From Oryzias latipes (lineage: Eukaryota; Chordata; Actinopteri; Beloniformes; Adrianichthyidae): a stretch of DNA of 64,000 bases. Positions 37,880-56,560 of this stretch are shown one piece after another (position 1 is the first letter of the stretch; every line of letters begins with the position of its first letter). Both the position numbers and the translations under genes were made by a program. A model generated the notes under the pieces. The model did not search any database. It was not told the origin of the DNA and worked only from the letters and a program-made list of their open reading frames with translations. The stretch is taken from contig NC_019863.2 of the NCBI RefSeq assembly GCF_002234675.1, positions 3,648,609 through 3,712,608 on the forward strand, in the 5' to 3' direction.

Positions 37880-38388
37880 AATTGGCTGGGTGCAGGCTTC
37901 ATTGAAGGCCCCGCCCACGTGCACTTATCAAGCCTGGCCCGGCGCTGACAGCCGCACTGTCGCTTCAAGTCCCGGCGGACGCTCAACTCCGACATTCAGC
38001 AGCTGCAACCGGAGACAAAACGAACCGAGCTGCGGGGATCCGGATTAAAAAGGTCAATATTATGCAAAGGAGCGCAACAGACAAGACATTGAAGGCTTCA
38101 TTTTTTGTTCTATAATAAGATCATTTTTTTATTATTTTGTACATTCATCGCGACAGAGGTTTTTCACCTGAGTTTATGACATTTTTTTTAAAATATCGAC
38201 CTCTGATCTTTCCTTGTTGCAGGTCAAACTGGACTCCACGTCCAGGAGACGTGAGGGAATTCATTTAAACACCAGCCGCCTCGCGCTGCTAATGGACTCA
38301 CTGAACAGACTGTGAAAACAGAGAAACAGCTCTAAAGCAAAAGTCTGTCTTCTTGCCTCCAACTTGCTGAAACCAGAGGAGGACAGAA
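37880..38388 (+). promoter_or_regulatory. gata2: gata2 proximal promoter and 5' untranslated exons
   Basis: An inverted CCAAT box (ATTGG, 37881-37885), a GC box (CCCCGCCCAC, about 37909-37918) and a GATA site (TTATCA, 37925-37930) lie in a GC-rich stretch without a TATA box. A noncoding first exon probably starts near 37945. A consensus acceptor (TTTCCTTGTTGCAG) at 38209-38222 opens the exon that carries the 5' UTR and the ATG at 38389. Inverted CCAAT boxes are known in the general (IG) promoter of vertebrate Gata2. The first-exon donor is not certain. Confidence 0.5.
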
Positions 38389-43896
<5,508 letters not shown>

Positions 43897-44310
43897 GAGG
43901 AAGAGGAGCCAGGCCTGAGCGGATGGGGACTTGGAGGGCGATGAGAGACTGAGTGGAGCGCATCTTGCTTGGTGGTGCAGACGGAGGGGGTCTTTACTTT
44001 GTGATTGTAAGAAAGGAAGAGCTTTTAGTAATGATGGTACCAAATTTAACGGAGAAAGATTTTGGCTTCCTGTTGTGCAGACACAAGCTCAGAGAGCGCC
44101 ACAGCGCCTCATGGTCTGGTCTCCACTGACGCCCTGACTGCTCACAAATGGGAAGTTTTCTAATTAGTGTTAATATTGTAAATATGTCTCAGGAGGGAGG
44201 GTCTCTGACACAAAACTGCCCTTCACTACTAAATAATGTGATTTTGTTGTTTTGCTCATGGACATTTTTTAAGCAGTTTTTCACTTGGCAAATAAAAAAT
44301 GTTTATGAAT
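43897..44310 (+). terminator. gata2: gata2 3' UTR and polyA signal
   Basis: The 3' UTR follows the stop at 43894-43896. AATAAA at 44291-44296, preceded by a T-rich stretch, is the first good polyadenylation signal, giving a UTR of about 0.4 kb. Confidence 0.6.
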
Positions 44311-45712
44311 TCTGATTTTACACTGTCTATTATAAGTTTTATAATAATTAATATTGTTATGCAGATAATTTATTTTAACTATTGTTTAGCTCCTGAGGCT
44401 GTTATACCAGATCTGAGTATATTTTTTAGCCGAAGCGCCACATTCATGATCTCAAGGAATAAAGAGATTGTTCCTATTGTTCTCTCCGCTCTGCTTGTTC
44501 TGTGTCAGTCTGAGATAGAAAGGTTCAATATGCTAATGAGGAATGTGCAAATAACAAGTCAAAGCATCAAACGCTTTTATTTACCTAAAATGTAGGAAAC
44601 TTTGTTCTCTTTTCAGTTGAGCCTAACCGGGGTAACAGATCTTCTAAGCGAATGCAAATGTTTTATCTTCATTCTTCAAACCATAATCACTCATGAGGAG
44701 GGAGCACATGCGTGCTTCCAGCTGCCTGTCACTAAAAGCTGAACGTCTGATTGCCATTGCATACTGTTGATTTCAAAATAAAAATGTATCTAATCTGAAG
44801 TCATGACTAAGCTAATTCCTTTCTCTGGTGATGGGGTTCCATGGATATTAATAAAGCCCGTTTTTACTGGTCCTGCAGATGATTACAGTGGTACAACTTT
44901 CACCACATTTTTGAGTTTTGTGTACAAACATGGTAAAATAAGACAAGAAGTTTAAAATTTTAGTGAACATTACATTTATGTGATGCTTTCAGTCATTCAT
45001 GAATTTATTCCCCCCCCCATAAAACCGGAACGATACGATAAAACGATGCCTGTTAAGTGCTTTTAGGAAAAGAGTCCTAGAACAGATAAATCAGTTTTCC
45101 AAAGGTTTCCTCAAGGGATCTGCAAGTTTGGAAAATAAATAATAAATCATTTATCTTCATGGAATTCCAGAGTCAAGAATGCAGCACTTCAGTGTCAAAC
45201 AGTAAACAAAGACTTTTCGATTCTGACGATATATTAAGCTGTCATGGTCGGACTGAATGAAGGCCTAAAGTAAGTCATCTTTTTTTGGTCTCTTAACTAT
45301 CGGCTCATGTTTATGAATCCAGCATAAAGGAATTCGAGAAAGTCCCTAAAAAAACAAAAACAATACAACAAAAAATCCCTCCAATCTGATAATTACTGAA
45401 GTGTCTGGAACAACCCAGGCTCCACGGCGGTTTGTCGGTTAGTTCTGCTGCCTAAAGCTACGTTCACATCGCCCTCTATCTACAGCGAGTGTTCAACCAG
45501 CCACTTCTAATGAAAAGTCTATAGAAACCGGTTTCGGGCTTCCATGTTTAAAACTCTCACGATGACACAGCTACGCAAGTTTCTACAACCATTTTCAAGC
45601 ACTGCGTACAAAACACACGGCCATTGAACACTTGTGGCAAGTCAGACCAGTCAAACTTGGACCAATCAGGGACTCCGATCACGCAGTGACGTATGGATGG
45701 CGGCCCCTTTAA
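44311..45712. other. Intergenic DNA downstream of gata2
   Basis: AT-rich with no exon recognised. The part from about 45440 has a moderate GC content (AGCTACGTTCACATCGCC start) and continues after the MITE to about 46230. It may be an older transposon into which the MITE jumped. Confidence 0.3.
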
Positions 45713-45917
45713 CCCTTGTGCTATCTTAGATGACCCCGCCCTTGCATTGACGTGTTCTCCCTACCATGACAAAGGTGGATAAAGGTGGAAAGATTTCATG
45801 TAATCCATGGACACCAGTGAAGATCACAAATCATTGAAGAAAAAAGGTTCAGCGCACTGTCTAGTGGGTCTAGATGACCCAACTCCCAATGTTAAAGTGC
45901 CTAGGATAGCACAAGGG
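45713..45917 (+). mobile_element. PiggyBac-type MITE with TTAA target site
   Basis: A 205-bp unit whose left end CCCTTGTGCTATCTTAG and right end CTAGGATAGCACAAGGG are inverted copies. It is flanked by TTAA at 45709-45712 and CTAA at 45918-45921 (one change). CCC-starting ends and a TTAA target are the hallmarks of piggyBac-related elements. A second, inner inverted pair TAGATGACCC and GGGTCTAGATGACCC is also visible. It has no coding capacity. Confidence 0.85.
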
Positions 45918-48900
45918 CTAAAGGCAAATTTTCCCACCCAAATGTAAGACGACTCGGGTGTGTGTTGGCCTGAGGGCGGAGCTGGCAGTGTGGACTCTTG
46001 CTGGAACGGGCTGCTCTTCACTTTGTGACGTCACAATGTGAGGACCCACTGCCTTTGCATGGATTGGGAGGGGCTGGTGTTCAGAGTGCAGGGTTTTAGA
46101 GGACTACTCACTCAGAAGTGCGTGAATGGAGCAAAATACTATTTTGGGGTTGTTCTTTGAGAGGAATTAACATTATATTGTACCTAAAAGCTCAATAAGT
46201 TGATTTTGCATGAAATAGGACCTTTAATTGATTCATCACGGTGGAGAATTTCTAATTACGGATTGTGTTCGGCCGGAATTATATGACACCAAGTCTTTCA
46301 TGTATTCGAATAAGGCCATGACAGAAAAAGCCTGGAGCAAGATTCACAAGATTTGCTCCGAGTTTTAACATTTCATTCCAAGGCTCCTCCAACCGTAGGA
46401 GGCAGACATAAGCTAGTAAACAGTAGCTGAGGAAAAAGAAAAAAGAATCCTCTCCATGCTTATCCAGTGTAAACACCATGGGTAAAATGCATGTTCAAGA
46501 ACACGCTTTAGTGTTTACGTAGCTTTATAGCCAAAAGGTTATGGTTCAAATACCGGCCACTTCCACGTACTTTCATGGTTTAGGTTGCTTGTGAATTTGC
46601 CAGAAATCTCATTCAACCACTGATGGAAAATATCTATTGCTGATTCTATTGGAAATCTTTTAAAGATGATATCAAAACATGTCAGTAAAACTACAATCAA
46701 CTACTGTGATTGGTGGAATACGCAAAGAAGTATTACCAATATTTTATTATCAGGGCTGCTTGAAAAGGGTTGACGTGAGAACGGTTGTTCTGTGAGTACG
46801 AAAAGTGACCTCCCTTTTTGACACCAGTTATTTGCCATTATATTGAAACTGCGTCTCATTGGTAGAAGATAAGATTTGAGAACGTTCAAAGCAAACGTAG
46901 ATGTAGAATAGAAAGAGAGCCCATTGGCTTAGGGGTTTCAACAGTGGTTAACGCTGCTATCTATGGAACCTGCACAGTAGCGGTCTCTTGCTCAAATGGT
47001 ACAGGAGTATTTTGAGCGCTGGATATTCAGCACATTTCTGTAAAAATGGTGTCACTGGGCTTTTAAAAAGATAGATGACAGAGCTGAAGCTACTGCAACT
47101 TGATCCTCAACTGTCAGAATTTTGTAGCAATATTGGACAAAGGCTCATGTTCTGTGATCATTTCAATATTTTGGGTTATAATTCTGCAGAAATGTAAAAA
47201 CTACATCAGAATAGGCTTGTTGAAGCTGTGAAAGCTACAATGAAGTAAGGCAGACAGGGGCCTTCAAAACTGGATCGGGAGTTTATGAAATCTACTACCT
47301 CAGGTTAAATGGGGAAACCTGAAAGTTTTGAGCTCTGGATCTGCTAATCGTCAAAAACTGCAAAGAAATTAAATGAATCCTGATCATAAAAATAGTCGTT
47401 GAGCAGAAAAGAATGGAAAGTTAGCGATGGAACTGTCAAAATGTTTTTTCACCACATGATCAGCAGTTTAGAGTTACCCAGGTAACCCTTGTTGACATAT
47501 CCCACCGTTTTCTAATAAACAGCCGTCTTCTCCTGAAAGCAGAGATCAGCACTGTTGATAGAAACTGAGCTGGAAGAAGCTTATGTTCCCCAGTTGCAAA
47601 ATCAGTCACATCTGCTCGTTGGATAAGCTCTTATGAAATTGACTTTTCTGTCATTGGAACATAAAAGCGCAAAAATAAAGGACTTTTAGAATTTCAGTTT
47701 TGTTAACCATCATTACAGAGAAATCTGAAAGAAAAACTACAACAACAACAAAACAACAAGTCTATGACAGCCGTTCATAGGGCCGTAGAGAGGCAGGGTG
47801 CAAATGATCCACACTGTGGATGTTTGATCTTGATACAAACCATTGTGACTTGGAAAAGAAGTAGTAGTAGATTTACTGCACAGAGGCAAAGTGGTGTGAA
47901 AAAATGCAGAACAAAGTCAAAAAATATTATTTAGCAATTAAAAAAAATGCAGTAAATGAACAAAATGAAAATACAAACCAAATCAGCTTGGTGGGACCAC
48001 CCTCTGCCTTCAAACAGCATCAGTTCTTCCTGTCTTTGAGGAACTCGGTTGGTTGGGTGTTCCAAACATCATAGAGAACTAACCTCAGATTTTCTGTGGA
48101 TGTTGACTTGTCTCTTTGTGTATTTCCAGACACACTCTGGTTCTGTGGAGTCATGCCATCATTTTTTGCACTTCTTGATCTTCTTAGCAGTGAACATGGT
48201 TCCTGACTTTGGCTGTTTGTGGTTGTTGTCCTGCTAGAATACACGCGGGGCCAATCATGTGCCTCCCTGATGGGATTAAATGATCAATAAAAGAACAAGT
48301 AATCAGTTGGAGAACATTTTTTGTAACATGATTAGGATTTATTCAAAATGGCAGGTTTTCCAAAGACATTATTTTGCCTGTAAAACATATCTGGGATATT
48401 TATGGACAATGATACCACATTTAAATATTATTTTTTTAAAGTAATTATAAAAATAATAAAAGCGTTGTCTCACATGATTTAAAAAAACAAACAAACAAAT
48501 AGCATGGATTTGATTTTGTTAAACAATTTTATACTAAAGTAAGTAATAAAAAAAGTCCTAAATGTCAACATTCATTGGCTCAAAGCTTTAGACATACTTA
48601 TTAATGTAATACAGGATTACACAGTTTGCATCTAGGCAAGAATATTAAAATGTAGAGGAAAACAGATGTTGGAGTTTATAGTTTCATTTTCAATGGACAG
48701 TTTTTGCCCATTTCTGCTTTCGTCATAATATTGGTGGTCTGTTTTTTTGTCAAAAAATGGATAAACTTGTTTGGGGTACACAAGTAGCCCACACAAAATT
48801 TTAAGTATGTGGACCACTCCATGAAGCCGTAGAGAGAAAATGTTCATGCAATTTTTTTCTACAGACATGCTGCAGGCAAAGAGTCATAGTGAACACTTAT

Positions 48901-50094
48901 ACAACACACAAGGGTTAGGCTCGCTTTGTACTTCAAAGTGATTTGTAATCACATGGGTTGCATTGGTCGCAAGGCCATCGGAGCGGAATCACCCCAATCA
49001 CTGGGAAATGTGACCCCTGCTGATGATACCATCAGTGGCTGGAATTTTACACAATTTTGAGTAATTAGAGTACATGATAACGGAGCAACCTGTCCAGAGA
49101 AATGACTTTTTAACACTGAAGATGACGAAAACGTAACTAAAGAAGTTAGGAAATATCTAACTTCACAGACAGACACAGGGAGAGCGGACAACTGGATAGA
49201 AAATAGAGCAAGTTACTGGAAAGATATATCTATGTCCCATATCTTGCAGCACTAGAGAATGCAGCTGGCCTCTGCTTTTTAATTTTCATTTTTTTCTCGC
49301 CTCTGTATTGTCTAGCTTCTAGTTCTAGTTGACACCACCTCCTCTGCCTTATGGTGTACCTGTGCGTTTTCAGAAGGAGCAAGGGTATGGGCAAGATGTC
49401 CTTCACGTAAAAAAACACGCTACTTGAAAAGTATAAACACCACTCAGAGGTTCATTGCAGTTCTCACGTGCAGTTGAAAGTAAAACAGCCTACTTTAGTA
49501 TTAACTAGTTTGGGCGATTGTGACTAGAATTGATAGGATGGCTGATCGCTGTGAAGTATAGACCAGGCTTAAGTAAGGGTGAAGTCAGCGTGACACAGGC
49601 ACGTCAGATTATTCCTTTTTTCAACCCCACCAGACCCTGTACACTGTGCAAGGGGCCGGTTACTGCTGATCGTGTGATACAACCGCACTCCTTGTGCATC
49701 TCTTGCCTCTCCTGTTGCACACTCTGTGCTTGCAGCCTGACTGATAGGAATGATGGAACTAGACAATCAGAGCGCAGTTTGCGTGAACATTCTACGGACG
49801 CTTACGTGTCACGTGCACCCCCCGTGCGTGAAGTATTTGCACTCGGTCAGTAGGAAGCCAGAATTTGCACTTTACTAATGAAAGGAGGATGGCGTAAGGG
49901 CACAATACAACAGCACCTCCCGTCCGTCATAAGTGCGTGTAACTTCCATTTACTTTAAAAATACTTTACGATACACATTACTACACACACGTTCCATTTT
50001 CACGATGGGCCTTAAGGTGGCTGTACAAACCTCTGGAGAACTGCGTTGTAACTAACTTGTATTGTGTATGGTGACGTGGAAAATAGGCTGGGCG
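45918..50094. other. Intergenic DNA without recognised genes
   Basis: I found no convincing exons. Short open frames here overlap in several frames and lack splice context. A run of ACA/CAA triplets lies near 47740-47758. Confidence 0.35.
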
Positions 50095-50683
50095 GGTCCC
50101 AAGCTCCCTGCTCCTCTCTATTCTGATGCATCCACTTCTGGCTCTAAGCTGTACAGCTGGTTAGCTCCAATGTTGCTGGATGCATCAGAATGGAGTGGAA
50201 CAGATAGCTTGGGACCCGCCGGTTGTAGTTTCTAAGTCACAACTGAGAGCTTTTTCAAACAGCATTTTTTCAACTGCTTTGATTCGCCACAATTTGAATA
50301 AAGACGTACACAGAAACACAGTTTTGATGTTTAATTATTTTATACGTGAACGCTACTGGAGGTTCTTTGCCCAACAGCAGTCAGACTGTACAATAACACG
50401 GTATAGGGGTTGCCGAAATTGCTGCTATATTTACTGTATTTACTTATTTATTAATGACATGTTTTCTTACCACCATTTTTCACTGCCACATTTGTCTTTT
50501 TCTCTTGCTATTTGTTTTCCCAACTGTTATTTTTCTTGTTTGGCTGCTGTAACAATTAAATTTCCCTCCAGAGATCAACAAACTCCTATCTAATCTTATC
50601 TTATGTCCTTTGTCATGAATAAAATGCTACAAAAACATGATACAAAAAGAAAAAACACGATTTTCATTGGAGTGGGTCTTTAA
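50095..50683 (+). repeat. Rep-A repeat, copy 5, with head-to-head duplication and a nested tail
   Basis: The right part matches the family and ends CATTGGAGTGGGTCTTTAA. At its left border the block around GGATGCATCAGAATGGAG and CTTGGGACCCGCC (50170-50222) is present a second time in inverted orientation (50092-50135), giving a palindromic head. A LINE-like 3' tail with TTTCCCTCCAGAGATCAACA (about 50345-50605) interrupts the right half. Confidence 0.6.
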
Positions 50684-50799
50684 GACTTTTTTGGAGCTTG
50701 TGCAATGGTCAGAAAGCCTGGTTTGTGACCATTGTGACTCACAGGGAGTTTATTCCCAAAAGGCAAAACTTGCTCTGTATCAAAAAGTACTCCTCAAGT

Positions 50800-50945
50800 G
50801 TAAAACAGTCAGTTACCTGTGGCTCGTCTGTGCCCCTGTACCTGACCGTGTACCTCGTCTTTGGCTCATCTCTGCTCCTGCTCCCACACTTGGCCGTGGA
50901 CCTCACCTCTGGTTCGTCTCACGGCCCCAGCCATCCCCCAAATCC
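50800..50945 (+). repeat. Imperfect tandem of about 46-bp units
   Basis: Three diverged units share a pattern of CTCGTCT(T/G), TGGCTCATCTCTGC and CTGACCGTG-like words. This is a minor local tandem, followed at about 51009-51115 by a repeat shared with 18090-18185. Confidence 0.35.
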
Positions 50946-51119
50946 ATCTGGATGAAGCCCATCTGCTGGACCATTTAAACATGTAGTTGTAGAGTTAGAT
51001 TAGTTCCCTCTTCTCTAAGAGTTCTGGTACACCGCCTGTCCGTCCTGGGGGAGAATCCCTCCTTCATGTGGGCATCCCTGAGATTTCTTCTTTTTTCTGG
51101 AATCCGTTTTTTTTTAGGA

Positions 51120-51500
51120 GTGTTTTCTTACTGAAAGTGCACGATCAAGTGCATCACAGCAACACACACACATGTGATGTCATCAAAAACGGATAAGTCC
51201 ATCATTCCAGTCCAATGTGTGGAAACACTTTGAATTTAGCAAAGTCATGTGACCATCCAGTGTGCTAGAATGTTCTAAGAATGTTGAGTTCCAAATTATT
51301 TGGAACTCAAATCAAACAACAGTGGGCTGAACTAAAATGTGAATGGATTTGACATTCATTCTTGTTTACCTGTTACCTGTACCTGTTTAACATATTTTTT
51401 TACAATTAATTATTTTGCAAGAAATATGAGGAATCTGGAAAACTTCAGTCACAGAAGTTTTGGCTAAAGATGCCCTGGATCCATTTTAGGTCAGTGAATC
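51120..51500 (-). repeat. Inverted counterpart of the 24.4-24.8 kb repeat
   Basis: Shared reverse-complement words with 24420-24800 run in the same order through the segment (CATTCCAGTCCAATGTGTGG, TAGCAAAGTCATGTGACCAT, AGTGGGCTGA). This makes the two a dispersed pair about 26 kb apart in opposite orientation. The source transposon is not identified. Confidence 0.6.
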
Positions 51501-53984
51501 AGATAATTCAAAATGAATAAATCTGGAAAACTACAACCCCGCATAACAAGTCTGAAGGTAGTCGTGTTTGTTTAGGAAAGTGACAGAATTAGTGGATAAT
51601 GTGAAAGGACAGAGCAACGTAGGCCACATATACTAGCGATGATAAGACACTAAAAACCACAGAGACACTAAAATGAGGAGATAAAGAGCTGCCCGACTCA
51701 CAGTTTTAGCGGCAGTTTGAGCCCGCAGCTGCTTTTGAATAAGTGTTGAAGCAGCAGAGAGCTGGGCCACACAGCTGATCTTCCGGCCGGCACGGCATAC
51801 CTCCACCAGATCTTAAAATTTTAACCAATTTTGTTTGTTTGAGGTTTAGGTCTAGTTTTTAAAATAAAGTTACCATCCTTACACCAGTGAAGGGGGCAAA
51901 GCACCAGCAAAACTACAAAAAGGGACTCATGGAGACAGAAAGATACAAAACCAGGAGAAAGTTCAGCTGTGGTGCCTTATTTTCTAAATAAAAATGCTCA
52001 ATGCAACTCATCTTAGATGTATTCAGCCCTCCGCTCTTTTAAGGACAGACACTGTTTGACTGGACTCTGCAGAAAAAGGGAAAGACGCTGGCACACAGTG
52101 TCTTCTCTCTGAGTGGGAGTGGGACACCCTTCAAGTACACGATCCACAGCCACTGACAAGTCCCTTTCAAGCTGCTTTTCTTCTCCTGTCCGAAGCAGAC
52201 AAATTCATCCCTCTCGTCTCTGAACAAACACCTCTTTTCTTCTACCTGCTGCACCAATGAAAGGAGGAAGGAAGGTCCAGGAGAGAGGGAGGGAGAATTA
52301 CATCTGCCTGACAGTGCCACACTGTAGACACTGGGTTAATGTCCCTTGTGTTAAGGCCCCTGGGACTGGGTGTCTGGGCCCCACTATCTTATAACAAAGT
52401 TGACAAAAAGCCCAGGGCTCAGCCCTCAGGAAATTTGAGAGGCGGGGTATCTAGGCCAGAAGGAAAGAGAGAAGGATGGACAAAACTTCTCAGGTACATT
52501 GCACCTATCCGGTCCTTTCCGTGTCAGAGCTGGAGTGCAGGCTCGGACAACCTTTTAAGGGGAATTTGTCCCTGTTGAGTATCACAGGGCATTGCGATTT
52601 AACTAAATTGAACATGTACATTTAAACAGTAAACTTAAAGAGTTTCAAGAATATCAAAGCTGTGTAAACTGGTAACCAGCTTCACTGAAACCCATTCTGC
52701 AGACTCAGAGAGAAGCTATGTGCTGCTGGGAAAACAAAGCACAAGTAAATTCATTTCCTATGTTTTCTAGATCATGAGACATGTAATCGACAAAAGGTTT
52801 GCAGTTTAAGTATTGCTATGGTCATTTTAGTTGAAAAGGCAATGACAACAAACCATTTGGAAATGTAAAATAAATACAATTTAATAAAATTAAATGACCA
52901 AATCGAGTGTTTTATTGCTCAAATGACCAGCGATTGATAAAAGGTATGGTGAAACTGTTAAGTCAGTTTCACAAATTATGTTTCTAATCTGAGTCTCCAC
53001 GCTGCTGCATTTGCTGTAAATAAGGGCATAGTAGAAAAAACAGTGGATGACACCCTGAGGCTGCTGGCAAGATTAAACTCTTGTCTTTCTATGCCTCCAA
53101 ATGTTTCTCACATAGGAACATGTAAAGAACTATCTATTAGTTGTCCATTGCTTGATGACGTACAAATAAAAACAGACTGAAAGAATGTCCAGTTCTTTAA
53201 GTTTATGTAAAGATGTGGCGGTGGGACTGGACAGACTGGAAGTTATGCTGCTAACTGCTGCTGCCGCCTTTGTTTGAACAAGCCGTGCTGAGGTAATGTG
53301 TGACAGCCTACAGCCAGTGATGACAGACAGGCCGGGGAAGTTCTATGAAAGAAGATAATAACAAGCAAGAAAAAGAAACAGAGAGTGTTGAAGCCTGATG
53401 TTTGTTGGTTTAGGAGACCAGCTTGTCTCTGCAGCAGTGCACAGCAGCAGCAGCTTTTAAATCCAGCTGAACGACTTCTGTTATACCGCCAGTCTTTAGC
53501 GCATCTCTCAATGCCCTCAGACATTTAACATTCAGGGATTTAGCCTTTGTCATTTTGCACACTTTATAAAGGAAGAAGAAAACAAAAGTTTTGGAATTCA
53601 TGCTCATATTTTTAGCTAATTTCAAAATGCCACTGCAGTAACACAATCCTTTGAACTCAGAATAATTTCTATAAAGCAACACTACAAGACAGGGAATCAT
53701 CGTTTTTATAGAAACAAAGAGGACAAACTTTTGTTATTTTTTTAGGAACATTACTTAAATAATTGTAGAATAAATTCTAGTAATCACTTGAGCGAAGTTA
53801 AATAGTGACTTTATGAATTACTACTGAAGTATTAACTGTACGCTTCTTAATCAGTTTAAAACTTTATCATTTAAAATTTAAATTTGAACCTTTTTTTCAG
53901 AAAATTAAATAGCAATAGCTACTAACTTACCTCTATTTGGCCTTTGATTATTAAAAAAACAAATTGCTCTCTCTGTTCTAAATA
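51501..53984. other. Intergenic DNA without recognised genes
   Basis: No exon, RNA gene or clear transposon was recognised. Open frames near 52039-52578 and 53243-53700 lie on both strands and look like chance. Confidence 0.35.
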
Positions 53985-55560
53985 ATTCTGTATCTACCTT
54001 AAAAAATGATGTTGTGTTCCATATTTTTTTAAGATTGGTAAAGAAAATTTCATAGTTGACTGTGTCAAAAGCTTTGACAGGTCCAAAAATATACCAATGG
54101 TATGTTTTTTGTTCTCTAAATTTGATGTGATTTTGTTTTTTCTATGAGCCAATTCAGTGGACATGTGTTCTCTGAAGCCATACTGATGATTATATGAGAT
54201 ATCGTTTTCTAAAAGATAGTTTGATATTCAGACGTAAACAATTTTTTCAAGTGCAGAAATTGGTTGATAATTGTTAAATAGGCCAGAGTCACCAGATTTA
54301 AACAGAGAAGTTACTTTAGCTGACTTCAGTTCTTTTGGCATAACCCCAGTTTTAAGTGACAAAACAAAAATATAAATCAACGGCACAATTATTAAAGCAG
54401 CTACTTTTTTCATGAGACCAGCTCTCATTTCGTCATAATGGAGCTGTGTCCTTCATTTCCAGCAGTATCGGCTTTGCCTGATTTTGTGTTGGTGGATCAA
54501 AATGAGTTAAACTTAGATAAAATTTAGGATCGGTAACCTTGATTTTGTTGCTGGTGTTATACTTCTTGACAATGAAGCAACTACATTTAAAAAAGAATTG
54601 TTGAAACCATTAGCAATATTAAGGGGGTCATTACAACTCTTTGCTCCATTGCAAAAATTAGGTGGTAGAGACTTGGGAACCTGTTTTTTGTATAATTTGT
54701 AAGATTCCAGGTATTCTTTATATTCCTGCACGAATTTGCCAGTCTCTCTGAGTAAAAGCTTTTAAATTATACTACCTTGATGTTTGCATTTATGCTACAT
54801 TTTCTTTGTTATTGTCTTTTTTATATCATTTCTAAGTCTTTTTTCCCCCTCTGCTGTCAGTTGCTATGGTGACAAACAAATTTCCCACGTGTGGGATCAA
54901 TAAAGTATTTCTGATTCTGATTCTGATGTATATTTTAGCTTTTTTAACAATTTTAACAAATTGATTCTTCTAAATTTTGTACCATGAAATAATAAATGTT
55001 GTGGGACTTGTAATTGACTTTATATTCATGTTGATTCTGTAATAGAAGACTTTTTGTTGCAGGTGTAATTCAAAGCTTATGAAATCTTTCTTTGTTTTTT
55101 CATACAAAAGGAAAAAATTAATTAAACAAAACAGTCAGCATATTCATAAATATCTGTGAGTAAGATACCTGCAGTTCTTGTAAAAAATACGATCTATTAA
55201 AGTTGTAGAAGAGCTTGTTATCCTTGTTGGCTTACAGAAAAGAGGGACAAATGAATTTGTATAAACAATATTAAGAAAATGAACTGTAACGTTGACTTGA
55301 TCATTTATTATTTCAATACTAAAATCTCCATGCAAAATGCAGGTTTTATCTTTAGTATCTTCAAAACAGAGGATAGTGATTCATATACAATATTAACATT
55401 ACTGTCAGGTGGGCGATTAACACGCCAAATACTCAGAGATCTGCCTAACACTCTACGGTCTGGGATTTCTATAAATACTGATCCAATGTCTGGTATTTTT
55501 TTATTTTTATTATTATTTTTTTTAACTTGTCCTGTCCAACAGCTGAGCAGACAGATGAGA
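53985..55560 (-). pseudogene. Decayed LINE: endonuclease and reverse transcriptase parts
   Basis: Read on the minus strand, pieces of a non-LTR retrotransposon appear in the right order. Endonuclease-like RPPDSNVNIVYESLSS lies near 55370-55420, then PTRITSSSTTLIDRIFY near 55170-55230. A linker piece NDPLNIANGFNNSF follows near 54570-54620. Reverse transcriptase is seen as LKTGVMPKELKSAKV... LFKSGDSGLFNNYQPIS at 54250-54350 and DLSKAFDTVN near 54055-54085. Frames are broken many times and the catalytic YxDD box was not found. It is a dead copy. Confidence 0.75.
54757..54927 (+). mobile_element. 3' tail of a second LINE nested in the first
   Basis: The plus strand reads CCCACGTGTGGGATCAATAA, AGTATTTCTGATTCTGATTC and so on, ending in three TTCTGA units. 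This is the typical fish LINE tail (GGGATCAATAAAGT plus short tandem). It lies in the opposite orientation within the older LINE and so inserted later. Confidence 0.6.
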
Positions 55561-56279
55561 GCTGAAAGCCTCTTGTGTTGGACATGTTCTACTGTTACAA
55601 TAGGGGTTATGAATCATGACGTTCACACACGCATACTTGTGCATTCGGACCAACACCTGAAATATTTCATTTAATCACTCAAACTATTTGTGCAAAGGTG
55701 AGACAGCACCTGTGCTCGAGTGGATCTTTATGTTCTTCTAAGGTGGGTGATGGAATTGATGGATCAATGATATCGATATATGGTTTGTCCAGTTAGTGTT
55801 TGAATTTACAGTTAGCCATTGTGAAACTTACATGGATAGTTAAAGTAGAGAATATAACATAAGATACCTGCAAATGCAAAGTCAAGAGGCATCTGGCTGT
55901 GTCCAGGTCATGGAGGGCATACAACCGATTGGTTATGCTTCAGAAATGCAATATTTCCCTTTTCCCTCTCTTTTGTGGAAGTTTTTCGGTTCATGCAAAA
56001 TCCCTTGAAGAAGTCTTCATTGATAAAGATGTTTGTACCTTTACAAGACGTTGCTCTCTTCAGTATTTCTTGTTTTCTCCTTGTAACAAAGAAACAGTCA
56101 GAATGAACATTGGATCAATTTTCAGGTATTCCTAGAAAAGTTTTTTTTTTTTTTTTACCGCTGGAAAAAAAGAGATTCAGATTTTGTATTTAGAACTACA
56201 TCGATAATGATGTTTTTTTGTCTTGTTGTGTTATTCATCACACCCAGTTATAGCTGCTAAGCTGTTTAAGGAAGCTTGA
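55561..56279. other. Spacer within the LINE region
   Basis: No protein likeness was recognised. It includes a T-run near 56140-56156. By position it may be decayed 5' or inter-ORF LINE sequence. Confidence 0.25.
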
Positions 56280-56560
56280 TGGTCATTTAGACATTTTGAA
56301 AGGTCTTGCAATCTTTCGGCTCGCTGTTTTGCAGTAGTTATGATATCTTCTAAATCAACTTAAGAAAACTGGAGGCCTGTTTTTAGGTGCTGGATGTCTT
56401 TAGTCACGCGTTGGACATCTTTAACCAAGTTGTCCATGCGAGAAGACATAGAGTCCACATAAACACAAGATTTAAAACTTTTCCTTGATGATCAAGGAGT
56501 TCTTTGTAAAAATACTTTTGCTGGACCATGTAGTAACTTCATCGTCACCTCTTTTTGACA
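56280..56560 (-). pseudogene. LINE ORF1-like coiled-coil remnant
   Basis: The minus strand reads SMSSRMDNLVKDVQRVTKDI, then QHLKTGLQ and, after a stop, TAKQRAERLQDLSK. This is a heptad-rich, coiled-coil-like peptide of the type found in ORF1 of L1-like retrotransposons. It lies upstream, in minus-strand order, of the endonuclease and RT remnants, so it could be the same element. Confidence 0.4.

Noticed and set aside
49530..49853. 107-codon plus-strand frame with many Cys
   Set aside because: The Cys spacing fits no known finger or domain, and there is no splice or homology support.
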